NCBI RefSeq assembly: GCF_019655855.1
Contig: NZ_BPFX01000014.1
Coordinates: 186,001-250,000, forward strand
Reading direction: 5' to 3'
DNA length: 64,000 nucleotides
Origin: Pseudomonas paralcaligenes
GTDB taxonomy: Bacteria > Pseudomonadota > Gammaproteobacteria > Pseudomonadales > Pseudomonadaceae
This document shows positions 16,514 through 25,543 of this stretch, one piece after another (position 1 is the stretch's first letter; the number at the start of each line of letters is the position of its first letter). The notes beneath the pieces are model-generated. The model was not told the origin of the DNA. It was given only the letters and a program-made list of their open reading frames with translations, and searched no databases. The position numbers were made by a program, and so were the translations under genes.

Positions 16514-17923
16514 GTGGCAAAGCTGACAGTCAAACAATTGGAGGCATTAACCCCAGCAGACGATGGCTTGACACTCCGTGAGGACGGAGGCCTGGTCGCC
16601 AAAGTCCGCGCCGGCATTCGCGGTATCACTGTCCAATTTCGCTATGAGTTCAAATTGGACGGTATCAAACGCGACCACAGCCTGGGCAGCTGGCCGAAAA
16701 AGTCACTGGCTCAGATTCGCACCGAGCGTGATGGGATAAAAGCCACTGCTTCGAAAGGGGTTGATCCAACCGCAGCCCGAAAAGCAGCAAAGATCGAAGC
16801 TCAAGCCGCAATCGCTGCGACGATTGCAGAGGCCGAACGGCAAGCCGCAGAAAATAAGACCGTGTCCGACCTGTTTGATGAGTGGATACGCGACGGTGTC
16901 TCCCGCCAGGACGGCAATGCCGAACTGATCCGCAGCTTCAAGAAGGATGTCCTGCCGCTGATTGGCAAGAAGCCGCTGCGCAACCTGACCGAGAAGGATC
17001 TGCTCGCCGTCCTGCGATCGGTCAAATCTCGCGGCCTAAATCGCACAGTCGTCATCCGCAGCAAGGATATCGGCCAGATGCTGCGCTGGGCCGAGAAACG
17101 CAAACCATGGCGCGGCCTGATGGCTGACGGCAATCCAGCCGACCTGATAGACGTCAACAAGCTGCTCGACCATGACTACGAAGAACAGCGGGATCGGCTG
17201 CTCTCCCCTGACGAGATTCGAGAATTGCGTGACATCCTCGAACGCCTGGAGAAAGACTACGAAGAGCTTCCTGCGGGCCAGAAGTATTCAGGTATTCGCC
17301 CGGTCAACACGCGCGTCCAGTGCGCGCTGTGGATCTGCCTGAGCACCCTCTGCCGAATTGGCGAGCTGCTTAAGGCCGAATGGCGCTTCGTGGATCTGGA
17401 GAAAGGCACCTGGTTCATCCCGGCCGAGGCTACCAAAGGTCATAAAGGCAAGCGTCAGGATCACCATGTGTTCCTGTCAGCGTTTTCCGTTGCGCAGTTC
17501 AAACGCCTTAAGAAAGAAACCGGCGATACGCCGTTCTGCTTCCCCAGCAAGGATGGTCGAAGCCACGTTGATACCAAGACTGTCAGCAAGCTCATCGGAG
17601 ACCGCCAATGTCGATTCAAGAACCGCAGCAAGCCACTGGCCGGCCGGCATCATGACGACTCGCTGGTACTGAGCAAGGGAACCAAGGGTGAATGGACCCC
17701 GCATGACCTTCGCCGCACGGGCGCGACGATGATGCAGGAGCTGGGTGTAACGCTGGAAATAATCGACCGCTGCCAGAACCATCTGCTGGGCGGTTCGAAG
17801 GTACGTCGACATTACCTGCACCACGATTACGCCAAGGAAAAAACCGAAGCCTGGCGCTTGTTGGGCGAGAAGTTAGAGTTGATTCTTGCCGGGAGCCCGG
17901 TAGCTGCTTTCCAGCCTCAGTAG
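16514..17923 (+). CDS. Tyrosine-type integrase of the tRNA-Pro element
   Basis: A 469-aa tyrosine recombinase with an N-terminal arm-binding DUF4102 domain (about 1-90), a SAM-like core-binding domain (about 115-215) and a C-terminal catalytic domain. Catalytic residues seen: Arg in CRIGELLKAEW, the HDLRRTGATMM box (His-x-x-Arg), and a late Tyr in RRHYLHHDY. The start is GTG 16514 with AAGGGG upstream. It should catalyse integration at the neighbouring tRNA-Pro. Length and motifs indicate an intact enzyme. Confidence 0.93.
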   Translation: MAKLTVKQLEALTPADDGLTLREDGGLVAKVRAGIRGITVQFRYEFKLDGIKRDHSLGSWPKKSLAQIRTERDGIKATASKGVDPTAARKAAKIEAQAAIAATIAEAERQAAENKTVSDLFDEWIRDGVSRQDGNAELIRSFKKDVLPLIGKKPLRNLTEKDLLAVLRSVKSRGLNRTVVIRSKDIGQMLRWAEKRKPWRGLMADGNPADLIDVNKLLDHDYEEQRDRLLSPDEIRELRDILERLEKDYEELPAGQKYSGIRPVNTRVQCALWICLSTLCRIGELLKAEWRFVDLEKGTWFIPAEATKGHKGKRQDHHVFLSAFSVAQFKRLKKETGDTPFCFPSKDGRSHVDTKTVSKLIGDRQCRFKNRSKPLAGRHHDDSLVLSKGTKGEWTPHDLRRTGATMMQELGVTLEIIDRCQNHLLGGSKVRRHYLHHDYAKEKTEAWRLLGEKLELILAGSPVAAFQPQ

Positions 17924-17928
17924 CCAGC

Positions 17929-18080
17929 TTATTTTTGATGGTGAAAGGCCAAGACATAGGCGGTGTCATCTGCGCGCTCATAGCGGTACAGCGCGCGACC
18001 TGCGGATCTTTATCGGAGAAGAATGGCCGGTAACGCTCCAGGCCCTTCGCCGCGCCTTCAGTGACAATCAGTCGTGGCAC
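17929..18080 (-). pseudogene. Remnant of a RelE/ParE-family toxin
   Basis: Starting at GTG 18080 the frame gives MPRLIVTEGAAKGLERYRPF and then SDKDPQVAR, the conserved N-terminus of a Pseudomonas RelE/ParE toxin. It then jumps, in another frame, to LYRYERADDTAYVLAFHHQK and a stop, the conserved C-terminus. About 45 middle residues are missing, and the join lies in a GCGCGC run, pointing to a deletion that also shifted the frame. The toxin cannot be active. It follows the equally damaged antitoxin gene. Confidence 0.75.
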
Positions 18081-18339
18081 CTTGGTAACTTTGCCTCAGC
18101 CTCTGTACCCCAGCTACCGAGCCAGGTACGAGCCTCCTGGCCGGTCAAGTGCTGACCGGTTCCTGGTATGCAGCCCAAGTTGCCAGCGCATCTTGTTTGA
18201 AACTCTCACGGGCCTCCTCACTCTCTAGGTACTGGGTGATTGCCTCACGCATGATCCAGTGAGATGAGCGCTGGCGCAAACCAGCCAAATGCTGAACACG
18301 AGCTTTCAGATCGTCGTCAATTTTGATGGAAGTGGCCAT
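18068..18339 (-). pseudogene. Frameshifted ribbon-helix-helix antitoxin
   Basis: From ATG 18339 the product is MATSIKIDDDLKARVQHLAG with RSSHWIMREAITQYL, a CopG/RHH antitoxin; the frame stops at 18145 after 64 residues (YQEPVST). In the next frame the expected tail continues (HLTGQEARTWLGSWG, then TEAEAKLPRCHD) to a stop at 18068, overlapping the toxin start as in intact pairs. One lost base near GAACCGG explains this. The DNA-binding half could still be made and act on its operator. Confidence 0.7.
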
Positions 18340-18358
18340 GGTCAGCTCTCTGTTATCT

Positions 18359-18373
18359 AAAGGTATTACCTTT
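18359..18373. promoter_or_regulatory. Palindromic operator of the decayed toxin-antitoxin pair
   Basis: AAAGGTATTACCTTT is a perfect 6+3+6 palindrome 20 bases upstream of the RHH antitoxin start, the expected autoregulatory site. The remaining stretch to 18641 contains no gene that I can support. Confidence 0.5.
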
Positions 18374-18641
18374 GAATATCGCAGCAGAGAAAAAACTGTG
18401 CTGCCGATGAAGACGCCGATGGGCATAACACTGGATGGCCCCATCCAAGCCGGAGCATCTGCTGCTTACAGCCTTCGCTTGCGACAGCCGCGACACCTGC
18501 TACAACACATAAGAATCGGCTTACTAATAGTGCGACAAGGTTGTGACAGCTCGCGACAATCTCTGCATTGTGGCTCCTTTGTAGCCCTAGCAGGGTGATA
18601 AATTGGTCGAGCCTTAACACTCTGATTTGTAGCCCTCGCCC

Positions 18642-19628
18642 CTAAAAATCATCAAGATTTACAGGGATGGCTATCTCCCCCGCACGAGACTTTGCAATTT
18701 CGACCAACTCGAGGTCATCTGACAGCACTTTAGTCACCGGTTGCTGATACTTACCTGGCAGTAAAAAAATACTCTCCTGCTCCAGTGCCAAGCCCTTTCG
18801 TTGCAGAGCATCACACAGCTCCGCCAACTCGCTGGGCATGCCCAACGATCGAAGTCGACTTACCGCATCCTGATAGTTCGCTAAGTTGTCCTGCCAAATC
18901 CGTTGATTGCCATACAGCCCCAACCGCTCCTGCCAATCCGGCATTAACCAGAGTTTGCACGTGTCCCCAATGAGCTCATAGAGTCGAGCGAAGTTCTGAA
19001 GCCCAATACCGTCGTAATCGGGGAAAAGGATTACCTGTGAAGCCCGCGGTCTCTCGGCCAACCAGTACAGCAGCAGGCCGCTCAGCTGTCCGGAGTAGTA
19101 GCACAAGGTGCCGCTCGCATCGGCGGGCAGCCAGCTGATATCGTCGAACAGGGCTTGGTTCTCGATCAGCCACAAGGGCGCAGCCGTGTGCCAATCATCG
19201 CCGCTCTGCACAGCCAAAGCGGCAGCCCCGCAGGTCTGCGTCAGCTGCGATACATCGAGTAGTTGGCCCTTGCCATCACGCCAGTACTGCCCGTCGTTTA
19301 CGGCTTTAAGCAGCAGGTACTGTACCGAGTGCCGCGCACTACCACTTTTACTGTCACGGTTCCGCGACATGTTGAGGGCGCGCTGCGGGATCACACTGGC
19401 CGCATTTTCCGTGTGTCCCGGCCTTAGCTGAGCAAGGTGGGCCTGAACCTGTTCTAGGGCGGCAATCTGATACAGACTGCCGCGACCACTAACTGACAAC
19501 CGCACCGCCAGGGTTCTCCGAGCGAACTCCTCCAGCGCTCCGCGCTGGGCAGCTGTCAGTTGGCTGGCAGCCAGCCTACCGCCAGCAACAAGCAGCTTTT
19601 CCAGTGCATCGGCCAGTGAACGGCTCAC
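18642..19628 (-). CDS. jetD: Wadjet JetD / MksG topoprim-like nuclease
   Basis: A 328-aa protein starting at GTG 19628 (MSRSLADALEKLLVAGGRLAA); the GTGA overlap with the JetC stop decides this start over an in-frame upstream codon. The C-terminal half carries a TOPRIM-like core: the acidic residue in LIENQALFDD and the DYD of LFPDYDGIGLQNFARL. In MksBEFG/Wadjet systems this subunit cleaves circular plasmid DNA extruded by the SMC complex. It is the last gene of the long minus-strand cluster; no clear terminator follows. Confidence 0.82.
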   Translation of the reverse strand: MSRSLADALEKLLVAGGRLAASQLTAAQRGALEEFARRTLAVRLSVSGRGSLYQIAALEQVQAHLAQLRPGHTENAASVIPQRALNMSRNRDSKSGSARHSVQYLLLKAVNDGQYWRDGKGQLLDVSQLTQTCGAAALAVQSGDDWHTAAPLWLIENQALFDDISWLPADASGTLCYYSGQLSGLLLYWLAERPRASQVILFPDYDGIGLQNFARLYELIGDTCKLWLMPDWQERLGLYGNQRIWQDNLANYQDAVSRLRSLGMPSELAELCDALQRKGLALEQESIFLLPGKYQQPVTKVLSDDLELVEIAKSRAGEIAIPVNLDDF

Positions 19629-22399
19629 GCACCAGCCCCCGCCAGGCGCGGCTCCAACTCCTGCCAATTCTTGCGGCTGACGTGATTGTGTCCGCCGTGG
19701 CGAGTGATTGGTACGCAGTAACGAACGGTTGCCAGCGGCGCGGGAGAGGCGAAGATAAGCGCAAAACCGAACTCAGCAGCTGTGTCGATCAAGCTCGTCT
19801 GGTTTGGCCCATCAAGCGCCAGCGCCTCATCCAAGTAGCAGGCAGCCCGAACCGAATAGCGCTTGTCCTGCATCTGGTGCAGTAGCGCCAGCCCCGTTAC
19901 CAACTTTGCCATCAGCACCGTGCCGTTGGAGGCAGCGCCATCAATATCAGCAAAGGCCTCAGGTTTCTGGCCCTCTTTACCGACGATGAAGCTCAGACGA
20001 AACAGATGCTCAACAGCCAAACCGCCTCGGGCATCACCCTCTCGGATCAGCAGGGCCTTCGCCCGCGTTAGGCTCTCATCATCGAGCACACTCCCGTGGT
20101 CGAACAGCTCAAAGCTCTGGCCTGAATCCACCTGCTCCGCTGTGCTGATGAGCGCCTCGATCGCCCAGACCAGTTCCTGCTCGTCTTCAGGCTCGATCTT
20201 GAATACCGACAGGTCGGACAACCGACGCCGACCGATCAGCTGGTTGAATTGGCGCATCTTGGCCTTGAAATCGTTCAGGCTGCCTCGCAATTGCCGCAGG
20301 CACGCCGTGACGTTGACCACCGCTGTGCGCGCCTTTCGCTCGATAGCCTCGAACTCCTGGGGCAGATGCCGGCCAAACTCGATCATCAGGCGGATCTCTT
20401 CGTCAGGATCGTCGGCCGTCTGGAACTTGGTCAAACCACCCGTATGCAGCTCGGCGAGCAACCCACGTACATCAGTTTCAAGGCTCAGTAGCCGGCGGCA
20501 GTCCTGCTGATACTCTCGCAGGTGCTCGGCCAGCTGTTCAATAGCCAGCTCTGTTGCCCCAACCCACTTGTGATGCGGCAGATCAGCCAGATAGCTGAAG
20601 ATAGGGTCACCATCACAGCGCCGATCGCGGCCGGTACAGATCTCCCTGTGCTGGCCGTCGAGCTCATCCTGCTGCTTACGTATGCCATCCAGCTGTTCTC
20701 GAAGACGCTGCACCTCGGCCTGGACTCCTCTCAGCTTGGCCTCCAAATCAGCCAAGACGCTCCGGCAGTCCAACAGAGATCGCTCGCGCTCAGCTCCGCG
20801 CTCGCGCAAGATGGCGAGATCGTCAAAGGCTTCCAGCTCGCGCAGGGCCTGCTGGTAGTCATGCTCTCGTTCAAGCTTGAGTGCCTCAGCGGCCCGAATT
20901 TGCTCCGCAGCCTGTAGCTGCTCATCGACCTGAGCCAGCTGGCGCTGAAGGTCAGACAACTCCTGATCGATTTCTTCAGCGCTGCGCTGACGGTGCTGGT
21001 CGGGCAGGCCAGCCAACTGCAGATCCAGTCCCGGCAGTTCAAGGCGGCCAGCCTGGCTGAGCCATTTCTCAAGGCTTTGATGCAGTTGCTCGCCGTTGAG
21101 GCGGAAGCCGCTCTCCGGCAGCGTCATAACCTCCCGTGCGAACAGCCGGTTCAGGGCAGCCAGCTGCTCCGCGTTCAACTCCCGCTGCAGATGCTGATAG
21201 AGGTTGCCCGCCAGGCTTGCTCTTTCGCGACTGAGCCGCTGCACGTCCTGCGTAACCCTGTTGCGATCGCGAACAATCTCATTGGGGCTTCGACCCTGTA
21301 CTCCGGCAACGAGCGCAACCTGGGCCTCGTAGGCTGCACGCGCATGCTCGATGCTACGCTCCAGCGTCTCGCGTCGGTCGATCAGCGTGAACCGGCGCTC
21401 CAGTTCAGCCTGCCGCTCATCCTCGCGCTTCAGCGCAGCCTCAGTCTGCAGGCTGCGCTCACGGGCAGCAGACCACTCTACCCGGTCATGTTGCAGCTGC
21501 TCTTCGGCTTGCTCGATGCCGGCGCGGGTCTGTTGCAGGTCAGCTGAGCGAGACTGGTAATAGCTCTGCCAGTCCTGCAGCGCCTGATCGATCAGCGGAC
21601 GGAGGTGAAACAACTTGCCGCGCAACTGCAAGCGCTCCTCATACAGCGTTTCGAGGCGGCCGATCCGTTCCAGCTGCTTTTGGGCAGCTTGGTACTGCTC
21701 TCGGTCGGCATTTACATCGGCGAAAGCTTTGTCCCACTCCTGCTTGAAGTCGATGCCCGCGTCCGAAAGATCTCGGTGAAAGATCTGCAACAGGTAGTCC
21801 TTCACCTCCTTGGATTGCAGCTTGTCCAAGCGCAGAGTTCGGGTGAGCACCCGTTGGAATACCTCAGCGTGGCGGGCCTGCTCCAGGCGGAAAATTGTGA
21901 AGTCACCGTTTTCTCCCCGCCCCCGCCGACTGTTGCCATACACCATGCTGGTGAACTCGCTACCGCTATAGCGTTGGGCGAGCAAGCCGCGAGTGGCTAA
22001 ATGACTCAGCAGCTGCGGTTGTGCCACCAGACAGCCGTCATCGCGCCGGTAGTCATCGAGGTTCAGTTGGCCACGGTAAGCGAAGTATTCGTAGTCGTTG
22101 CTGACACCCTTGCCAACACATCCCAGCACCACACTGCCCGACTCAGGAAGCAGCACCTCCAGCAGGATGTAGGCGCTGTTGTTGGGGAAATAGAAGCGCC
22201 GACTGCGTTCTACGTCGTGTGGACCAAAGTCCATCCGCCGCCGGTCGATGATCAGCAAGAACTGCAAGGCATTGATCAGACTGGTCTTGCCTGTATTGTT
22301 CGGAGCCACCAACGATACAGACGCATCCAAAGGTAACTCTGCGCGCTCGTAGCCTGCACTGTTAAGCAGCACCAGCCGTTGAAATCCATAATCCATCAT
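19625..22399 (-). CDS. jetC: Wadjet JetC / MksB SMC-like ATPase
   Basis: A 924-aa SMC-family ATPase. Walker A APNNTGKTS lies at about residue 32-40. Two long coiled-coil arms (about 230-440 and 460-650, with Gln/Glu/Arg/Leu-rich heptads) surround a hinge-like region. The C-terminal head has Walker B AACYLDEALALD. The length agrees with Pseudomonas MksB (about 940) and is shorter than MukB (about 1480). It should form the motor of a DNA-loop-extruding complex that recognises small circular DNA. It overlaps JetB and JetD by 4 bases on each side. Confidence 0.88.
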   Translation of the reverse strand: MMDYGFQRLVLLNSAGYERAELPLDASVSLVAPNNTGKTSLINALQFLLIIDRRRMDFGPHDVERSRRFYFPNNSAYILLEVLLPESGSVVLGCVGKGVSNDYEYFAYRGQLNLDDYRRDDGCLVAQPQLLSHLATRGLLAQRYSGSEFTSMVYGNSRRGRGENGDFTIFRLEQARHAEVFQRVLTRTLRLDKLQSKEVKDYLLQIFHRDLSDAGIDFKQEWDKAFADVNADREQYQAAQKQLERIGRLETLYEERLQLRGKLFHLRPLIDQALQDWQSYYQSRSADLQQTRAGIEQAEEQLQHDRVEWSAARERSLQTEAALKREDERQAELERRFTLIDRRETLERSIEHARAAYEAQVALVAGVQGRSPNEIVRDRNRVTQDVQRLSRERASLAGNLYQHLQRELNAEQLAALNRLFAREVMTLPESGFRLNGEQLHQSLEKWLSQAGRLELPGLDLQLAGLPDQHRQRSAEEIDQELSDLQRQLAQVDEQLQAAEQIRAAEALKLEREHDYQQALRELEAFDDLAILRERGAERERSLLDCRSVLADLEAKLRGVQAEVQRLREQLDGIRKQQDELDGQHREICTGRDRRCDGDPIFSYLADLPHHKWVGATELAIEQLAEHLREYQQDCRRLLSLETDVRGLLAELHTGGLTKFQTADDPDEEIRLMIEFGRHLPQEFEAIERKARTAVVNVTACLRQLRGSLNDFKAKMRQFNQLIGRRRLSDLSVFKIEPEDEQELVWAIEALISTAEQVDSGQSFELFDHGSVLDDESLTRAKALLIREGDARGGLAVEHLFRLSFIVGKEGQKPEAFADIDGAASNGTVLMAKLVTGLALLHQMQDKRYSVRAACYLDEALALDGPNQTSLIDTAAEFGFALIFASPAPLATVRYCVPITRHGGHNHVSRKNWQELEPRLAGAGA

Positions 22400-22995
22400 G
22401 CTGGCTCATCCTCTTCACTGGTCTCGATGGCCTCGCTGACATCAACACCCTCTTCAATCTCGCCGTCCTGCTCCCCGGCCAGCTTCACAAAATGATCCAG
22501 ATACCGCCAGACGGCAGGCAGTAGCCGCCATCCTCCTGCAGCTGACTCAGCAAACCCATACGCACACGCGCGATCGAGCAGCCCTACGAGCGACTCTTCA
22601 TCTAACCCCTCAGCCAAGAGCAAGTCATGACCGCGCTCAAGCAACTTTGCCAGCACAGCGCGATCAATGATCCAGTCACCGAATCGGTGCAGGTGCATCC
22701 CCTCGTCGGCCTTCAACTCGAACAGCAGCATGAACAACAGAGCCAGCTGGCGTGTGGTGCGGCTGACGTTGCTGCTCGCATTGTCGAAGTGGAACCAGGC
22801 AAACCCGCGTCTATCCACGCGCAGTGTGAAGCCAAGACGCCCGAACAGCTCCTGGTACTGCTCCTGCTCTTTCTCGAGCTCAGCCCACAGAGCGGGCTCT
22901 GCAATGTGATTCAGGTGCTTGCCCGCATTGAACAACTCGAACAGCGGGCCAAGGCTCGGCAAACGCCCCAGATGAAGTGTGACTGCTTGATTCAT
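22396..22995 (-). CDS. jetB: Wadjet JetB / MksE (MukE-like) subunit
   Basis: A 199-aa protein starting MNQAVTLHLGRLPSLGPLF at 22995, where ATG overlaps the JetA stop (ATGA); a longer reading to 23037 is less likely. It shows tandem winged-helix features of MukE/DUF4194 proteins (NVSRTTRQLALLFMLLFEL and FGDWIIDRAVLAKLLERG) and an acidic tail (EDGEIEEG-like, ending SEEDEPA). In the complex it would bind the kleisin and DNA. Confidence 0.82.
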   Translation of the reverse strand: MNQAVTLHLGRLPSLGPLFELFNAGKHLNHIAEPALWAELEKEQEQYQELFGRLGFTLRVDRRGFAWFHFDNASSNVSRTTRQLALLFMLLFELKADEGMHLHRFGDWIIDRAVLAKLLERGHDLLLAEGLDEESLVGLLDRACAYGFAESAAGGWRLLPAVWRYLDHFVKLAGEQDGEIEEGVDVSEAIETSEEDEPA

Positions 22996-24236
22996 CGTGC
23001 GGATCTTCCATGAGGGTAGTGAGTGACGCGCAGCCAATTAAGGTCAGTACTGAGTTTCTGGTCGTCCTGCTGGAACTCCCACTCAGGCTCCCTGACAAGC
23101 TCGTGGTAAAGGCGCAGAACAGTGGCATCATCCAGATAGGTGTAGTTCGTCCGAAGCCAGTCAAGCAAGCTAGGCACAGAGCCACTGGCAGCCAGGCGCT
23201 CGCGCAGTTCGACACCATCGACGAACCGCAGCTCTGTTGCTGACTCAGCTGGAGCCTCATCGGGGAAGGCCTGACTCACAGGCTCATATGCCAGGCCCTC
23301 AGCCATGATGGTGAGTACCTCATCGCCAACCGTTACCCGCCGGGGACGCTCTGCGCGCCAGACAGGGAAGTCAGGTTGTCGGAATGTGCGCGACAAGCCG
23401 CGCTTGCGCACCTGTCCAAGAAGCTGGCTGACGGCAGCAGACAGGCTGTTATGCCGCCTGAGCTCTTCTCGCAACGGTAAAAGCGTATCGCTGCACTGCT
23501 TCAGCACCTCCCGGCCAAGCCGACGAAGCTCTTTGACCTGAAAGCCGGCCTGACGTACCAGCATACGCAAGGTGTAAAGCGCCCCCTGAACAGCGAGCTT
23601 CTCCTGGCAGTAGTCAATCTGCCGTTCTGCATCCTCCAGCAATCGGTAAAAGCTGCCCGACGGGCCGCTGTCCATCATTTCCGCCATCGGCTCGATGTAA
23701 TCATCATAGGCCTGCAGCACTTGACGGTAACGGCGCTCGGCCGGCACATGCGCCTCAGTGCTCTTGGCTTTCTCGGCGATTTCGAGAATGGCGTGGCGAT
23801 CCTGATCCAGCTGCTGGGCTATCTGGCGGAACAACTCAATAAGCTGTACGGCGGACTGGCGCAGCAGATCCAGGTCATTACCCTCGATCGCCTCATTCAA
23901 GCGCTCTGTAGCATCACGAATTCCTTGCACTCGGGCCTGGAGCACTGCAGATAGCCCAAGCTCATGCTCCCTGTTCAGACCACGGACGAATTCAAGCACC
24001 AAGGGATTGAGCTGCAGCAGCTCATCCCTGGGGAGCACGCGAAGAATTTCGGTGTTGATCAGCGCTCGCAGAACATTCTCACGGGCGTCTCGCGGCATGC
24101 CTGGATCAACCTTACTGATCAGCGCCAGCACTTGCTCTGATTCAAATGCTGGAATCTCACGAGTGCGCTGTACCAGCCACTCGACCACCGGCCAGTGGCT
24201 ATAAAGGGCGAACACCAAAGAGCGTGGGTTGGCCAT
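22992..24236 (-). CDS. jetA: Wadjet JetA / MksF kleisin-like subunit
   Basis: A 414-aa mostly helical protein, start MANPRSLVFALYSHWPVVEWL. The N-terminal winged-helix segment and central helical domain (ATERLNEAIEGNDLDLLRQS onward), followed by a C-terminal part, fit MukF/DUF3375-type kleisins. It is followed without gap by JetB, JetC and JetD, so all four subunits are present. An upstream TTG at 24242 is a less likely start. It is separated from mcrC by 56 bases. Confidence 0.8.
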   Translation of the reverse strand: MANPRSLVFALYSHWPVVEWLVQRTREIPAFESEQVLALISKVDPGMPRDARENVLRALINTEILRVLPRDELLQLNPLVLEFVRGLNREHELGLSAVLQARVQGIRDATERLNEAIEGNDLDLLRQSAVQLIELFRQIAQQLDQDRHAILEIAEKAKSTEAHVPAERRYRQVLQAYDDYIEPMAEMMDSGPSGSFYRLLEDAERQIDYCQEKLAVQGALYTLRMLVRQAGFQVKELRRLGREVLKQCSDTLLPLREELRRHNSLSAAVSQLLGQVRKRGLSRTFRQPDFPVWRAERPRRVTVGDEVLTIMAEGLAYEPVSQAFPDEAPAESATELRFVDGVELRERLAASGSVPSLLDWLRTNYTYLDDATVLRLYHELVREPEWEFQQDDQKLSTDLNWLRVTHYPHGRSAR

Positions 24237-24292
24237 AGGCAATCTTCATCCTCAATCCTTGGTGATACGGCCTCATCGGAGTGCCGCATACA

Positions 24293-25543
24293 TCAGCCCT
24301 CAACCACCCAACTCCGTAACTCGTCGAAAACGGCATCACTACTAACCAACACGCCCGCCAGATCAATGCTGTAGATCGCAAGCTGAACGTCCGATCCCTC
24401 GATAGTTAGCTTTTCACGCAGCCCAGGGCTTACACCTTCCATAGCCGGGTAAATTAACGCCAACCTCTGACATTGGTAACGCAAGGCATAACTAACAAGC
24501 TGGTATAGATCAGCCGAGGCAATGCCCAACTTGCGCTCTTCAGGGCTCAGGATCTTCCACTTGGCATCGGCAATAAGGACCACCTGCGTGCCCTTCAATA
24601 CAGAAATATCAGGCCGCAGCTGAAACACTCCTTTCCCCGCCTGATTAGCAGCTAGGAAACGACGAGGCCCCTGCGGCTGAATCTGCAGTCCCTTGAAAGC
24701 GCGGCGTGCCCTCCAAGTGACGTAGCTTTCGAACAGTCGGTTCATGTCAAACATTAACGCCAGAGCAGGCATACCACCGGCGGTAACGTTAGGATGCAAG
24801 CCACGCAGAAATTCCGCACAACGCTTGAAGATTGGCTGCCAGCGCTGATTCAGCCGATCGAAAACCAATGCCTCTACCTGCTCGGGCGCGAAGGAACGAG
24901 TTGATGCAGGTGCCAGGTGGGCAAGTAGCTCATTGAGTCCACGTTTAATGGCCGGGTGATGAGTTCGATGCAACAGCATGCCCAGTACATAGCTCAGTAC
25001 CTGGTTGTATGGGTTGTCGATATCGAACTCATCGAAGCGACAATGTACACGCTGAGGCGATAAGGCATTGAGGCGCACCTGCCTGACCAGATCGATACGC
25101 CCGCGCACGGTTGCTAACTCATCCTCCATCGGAACATATCGACGGATCAGCCCAAGTTGCATCTGCTGAGCGACCATGCCGCGAAAGTGCTCGATGAAGA
25201 CATCAAGCAATGCATGCCGCTGTTGACCTAGTGTCGCCTCCCCAACCTGCTGCGGCGGCAGTGCCCCGGTCACCTGCAACAGCCGCACCAGTACCTGTTG
25301 GCAACGCAGCACATCCCGCTCTTGGCGGGCGATCTTGGGGAGCACCTCGATAGTCAGGTCTCCAAGCTGAATGACCCCGCAAAACTGGGTGAACTTCACA
25401 GCTGCCCGGCGCCACTCAAGCGCACGCGCTGGCAAAGAATCCGCAAGCCGTTCTAGAAGAGCGGCCTGATGCACATTGAGTGACTGACCACCTCCAGATC
25501 GAATGGGCAGCCACTCATGCTCGAGCACCTGCAACAACGTCAT
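24293..25543 (-). CDS. mcrC: McrC nuclease subunit
   Basis: A 416-aa McrC. The N-terminal half carries McrB-contact beta structure (FTQFCGVIQLGDLTIEVLPK is the hallmark McrC segment). The C-terminal PD-(D/E)xK nuclease shows Asp in LRPDISVL and the catalytic Asp-x-Lys pair in VLIADAKWK. Family McrBC complexes use GTP to translocate and cut modified DNA. Its ATG overlaps the mcrB stop by 4 bases. Confidence 0.93.
   Translation of the reverse strand: MTLLQVLEHEWLPIRSGGGQSLNVHQAALLERLADSLPARALEWRRAAVKFTQFCGVIQLGDLTIEVLPKIARQERDVLRCQQVLVRLLQVTGALPPQQVGEATLGQQRHALLDVFIEHFRGMVAQQMQLGLIRRYVPMEDELATVRGRIDLVRQVRLNALSPQRVHCRFDEFDIDNPYNQVLSYVLGMLLHRTHHPAIKRGLNELLAHLAPASTRSFAPEQVEALVFDRLNQRWQPIFKRCAEFLRGLHPNVTAGGMPALALMFDMNRLFESYVTWRARRAFKGLQIQPQGPRRFLAANQAGKGVFQLRPDISVLKGTQVVLIADAKWKILSPEERKLGIASADLYQLVSYALRYQCQRLALIYPAMEGVSPGLREKLTIEGSDVQLAIYSIDLAGVLVSSDAVFDELRSWVVEG

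Noticed and set aside
18366..18620. 84-aa frame upstream of the decayed antitoxin
   Set aside because: No ribosome site and no recognisable pattern; it overlaps the operator.
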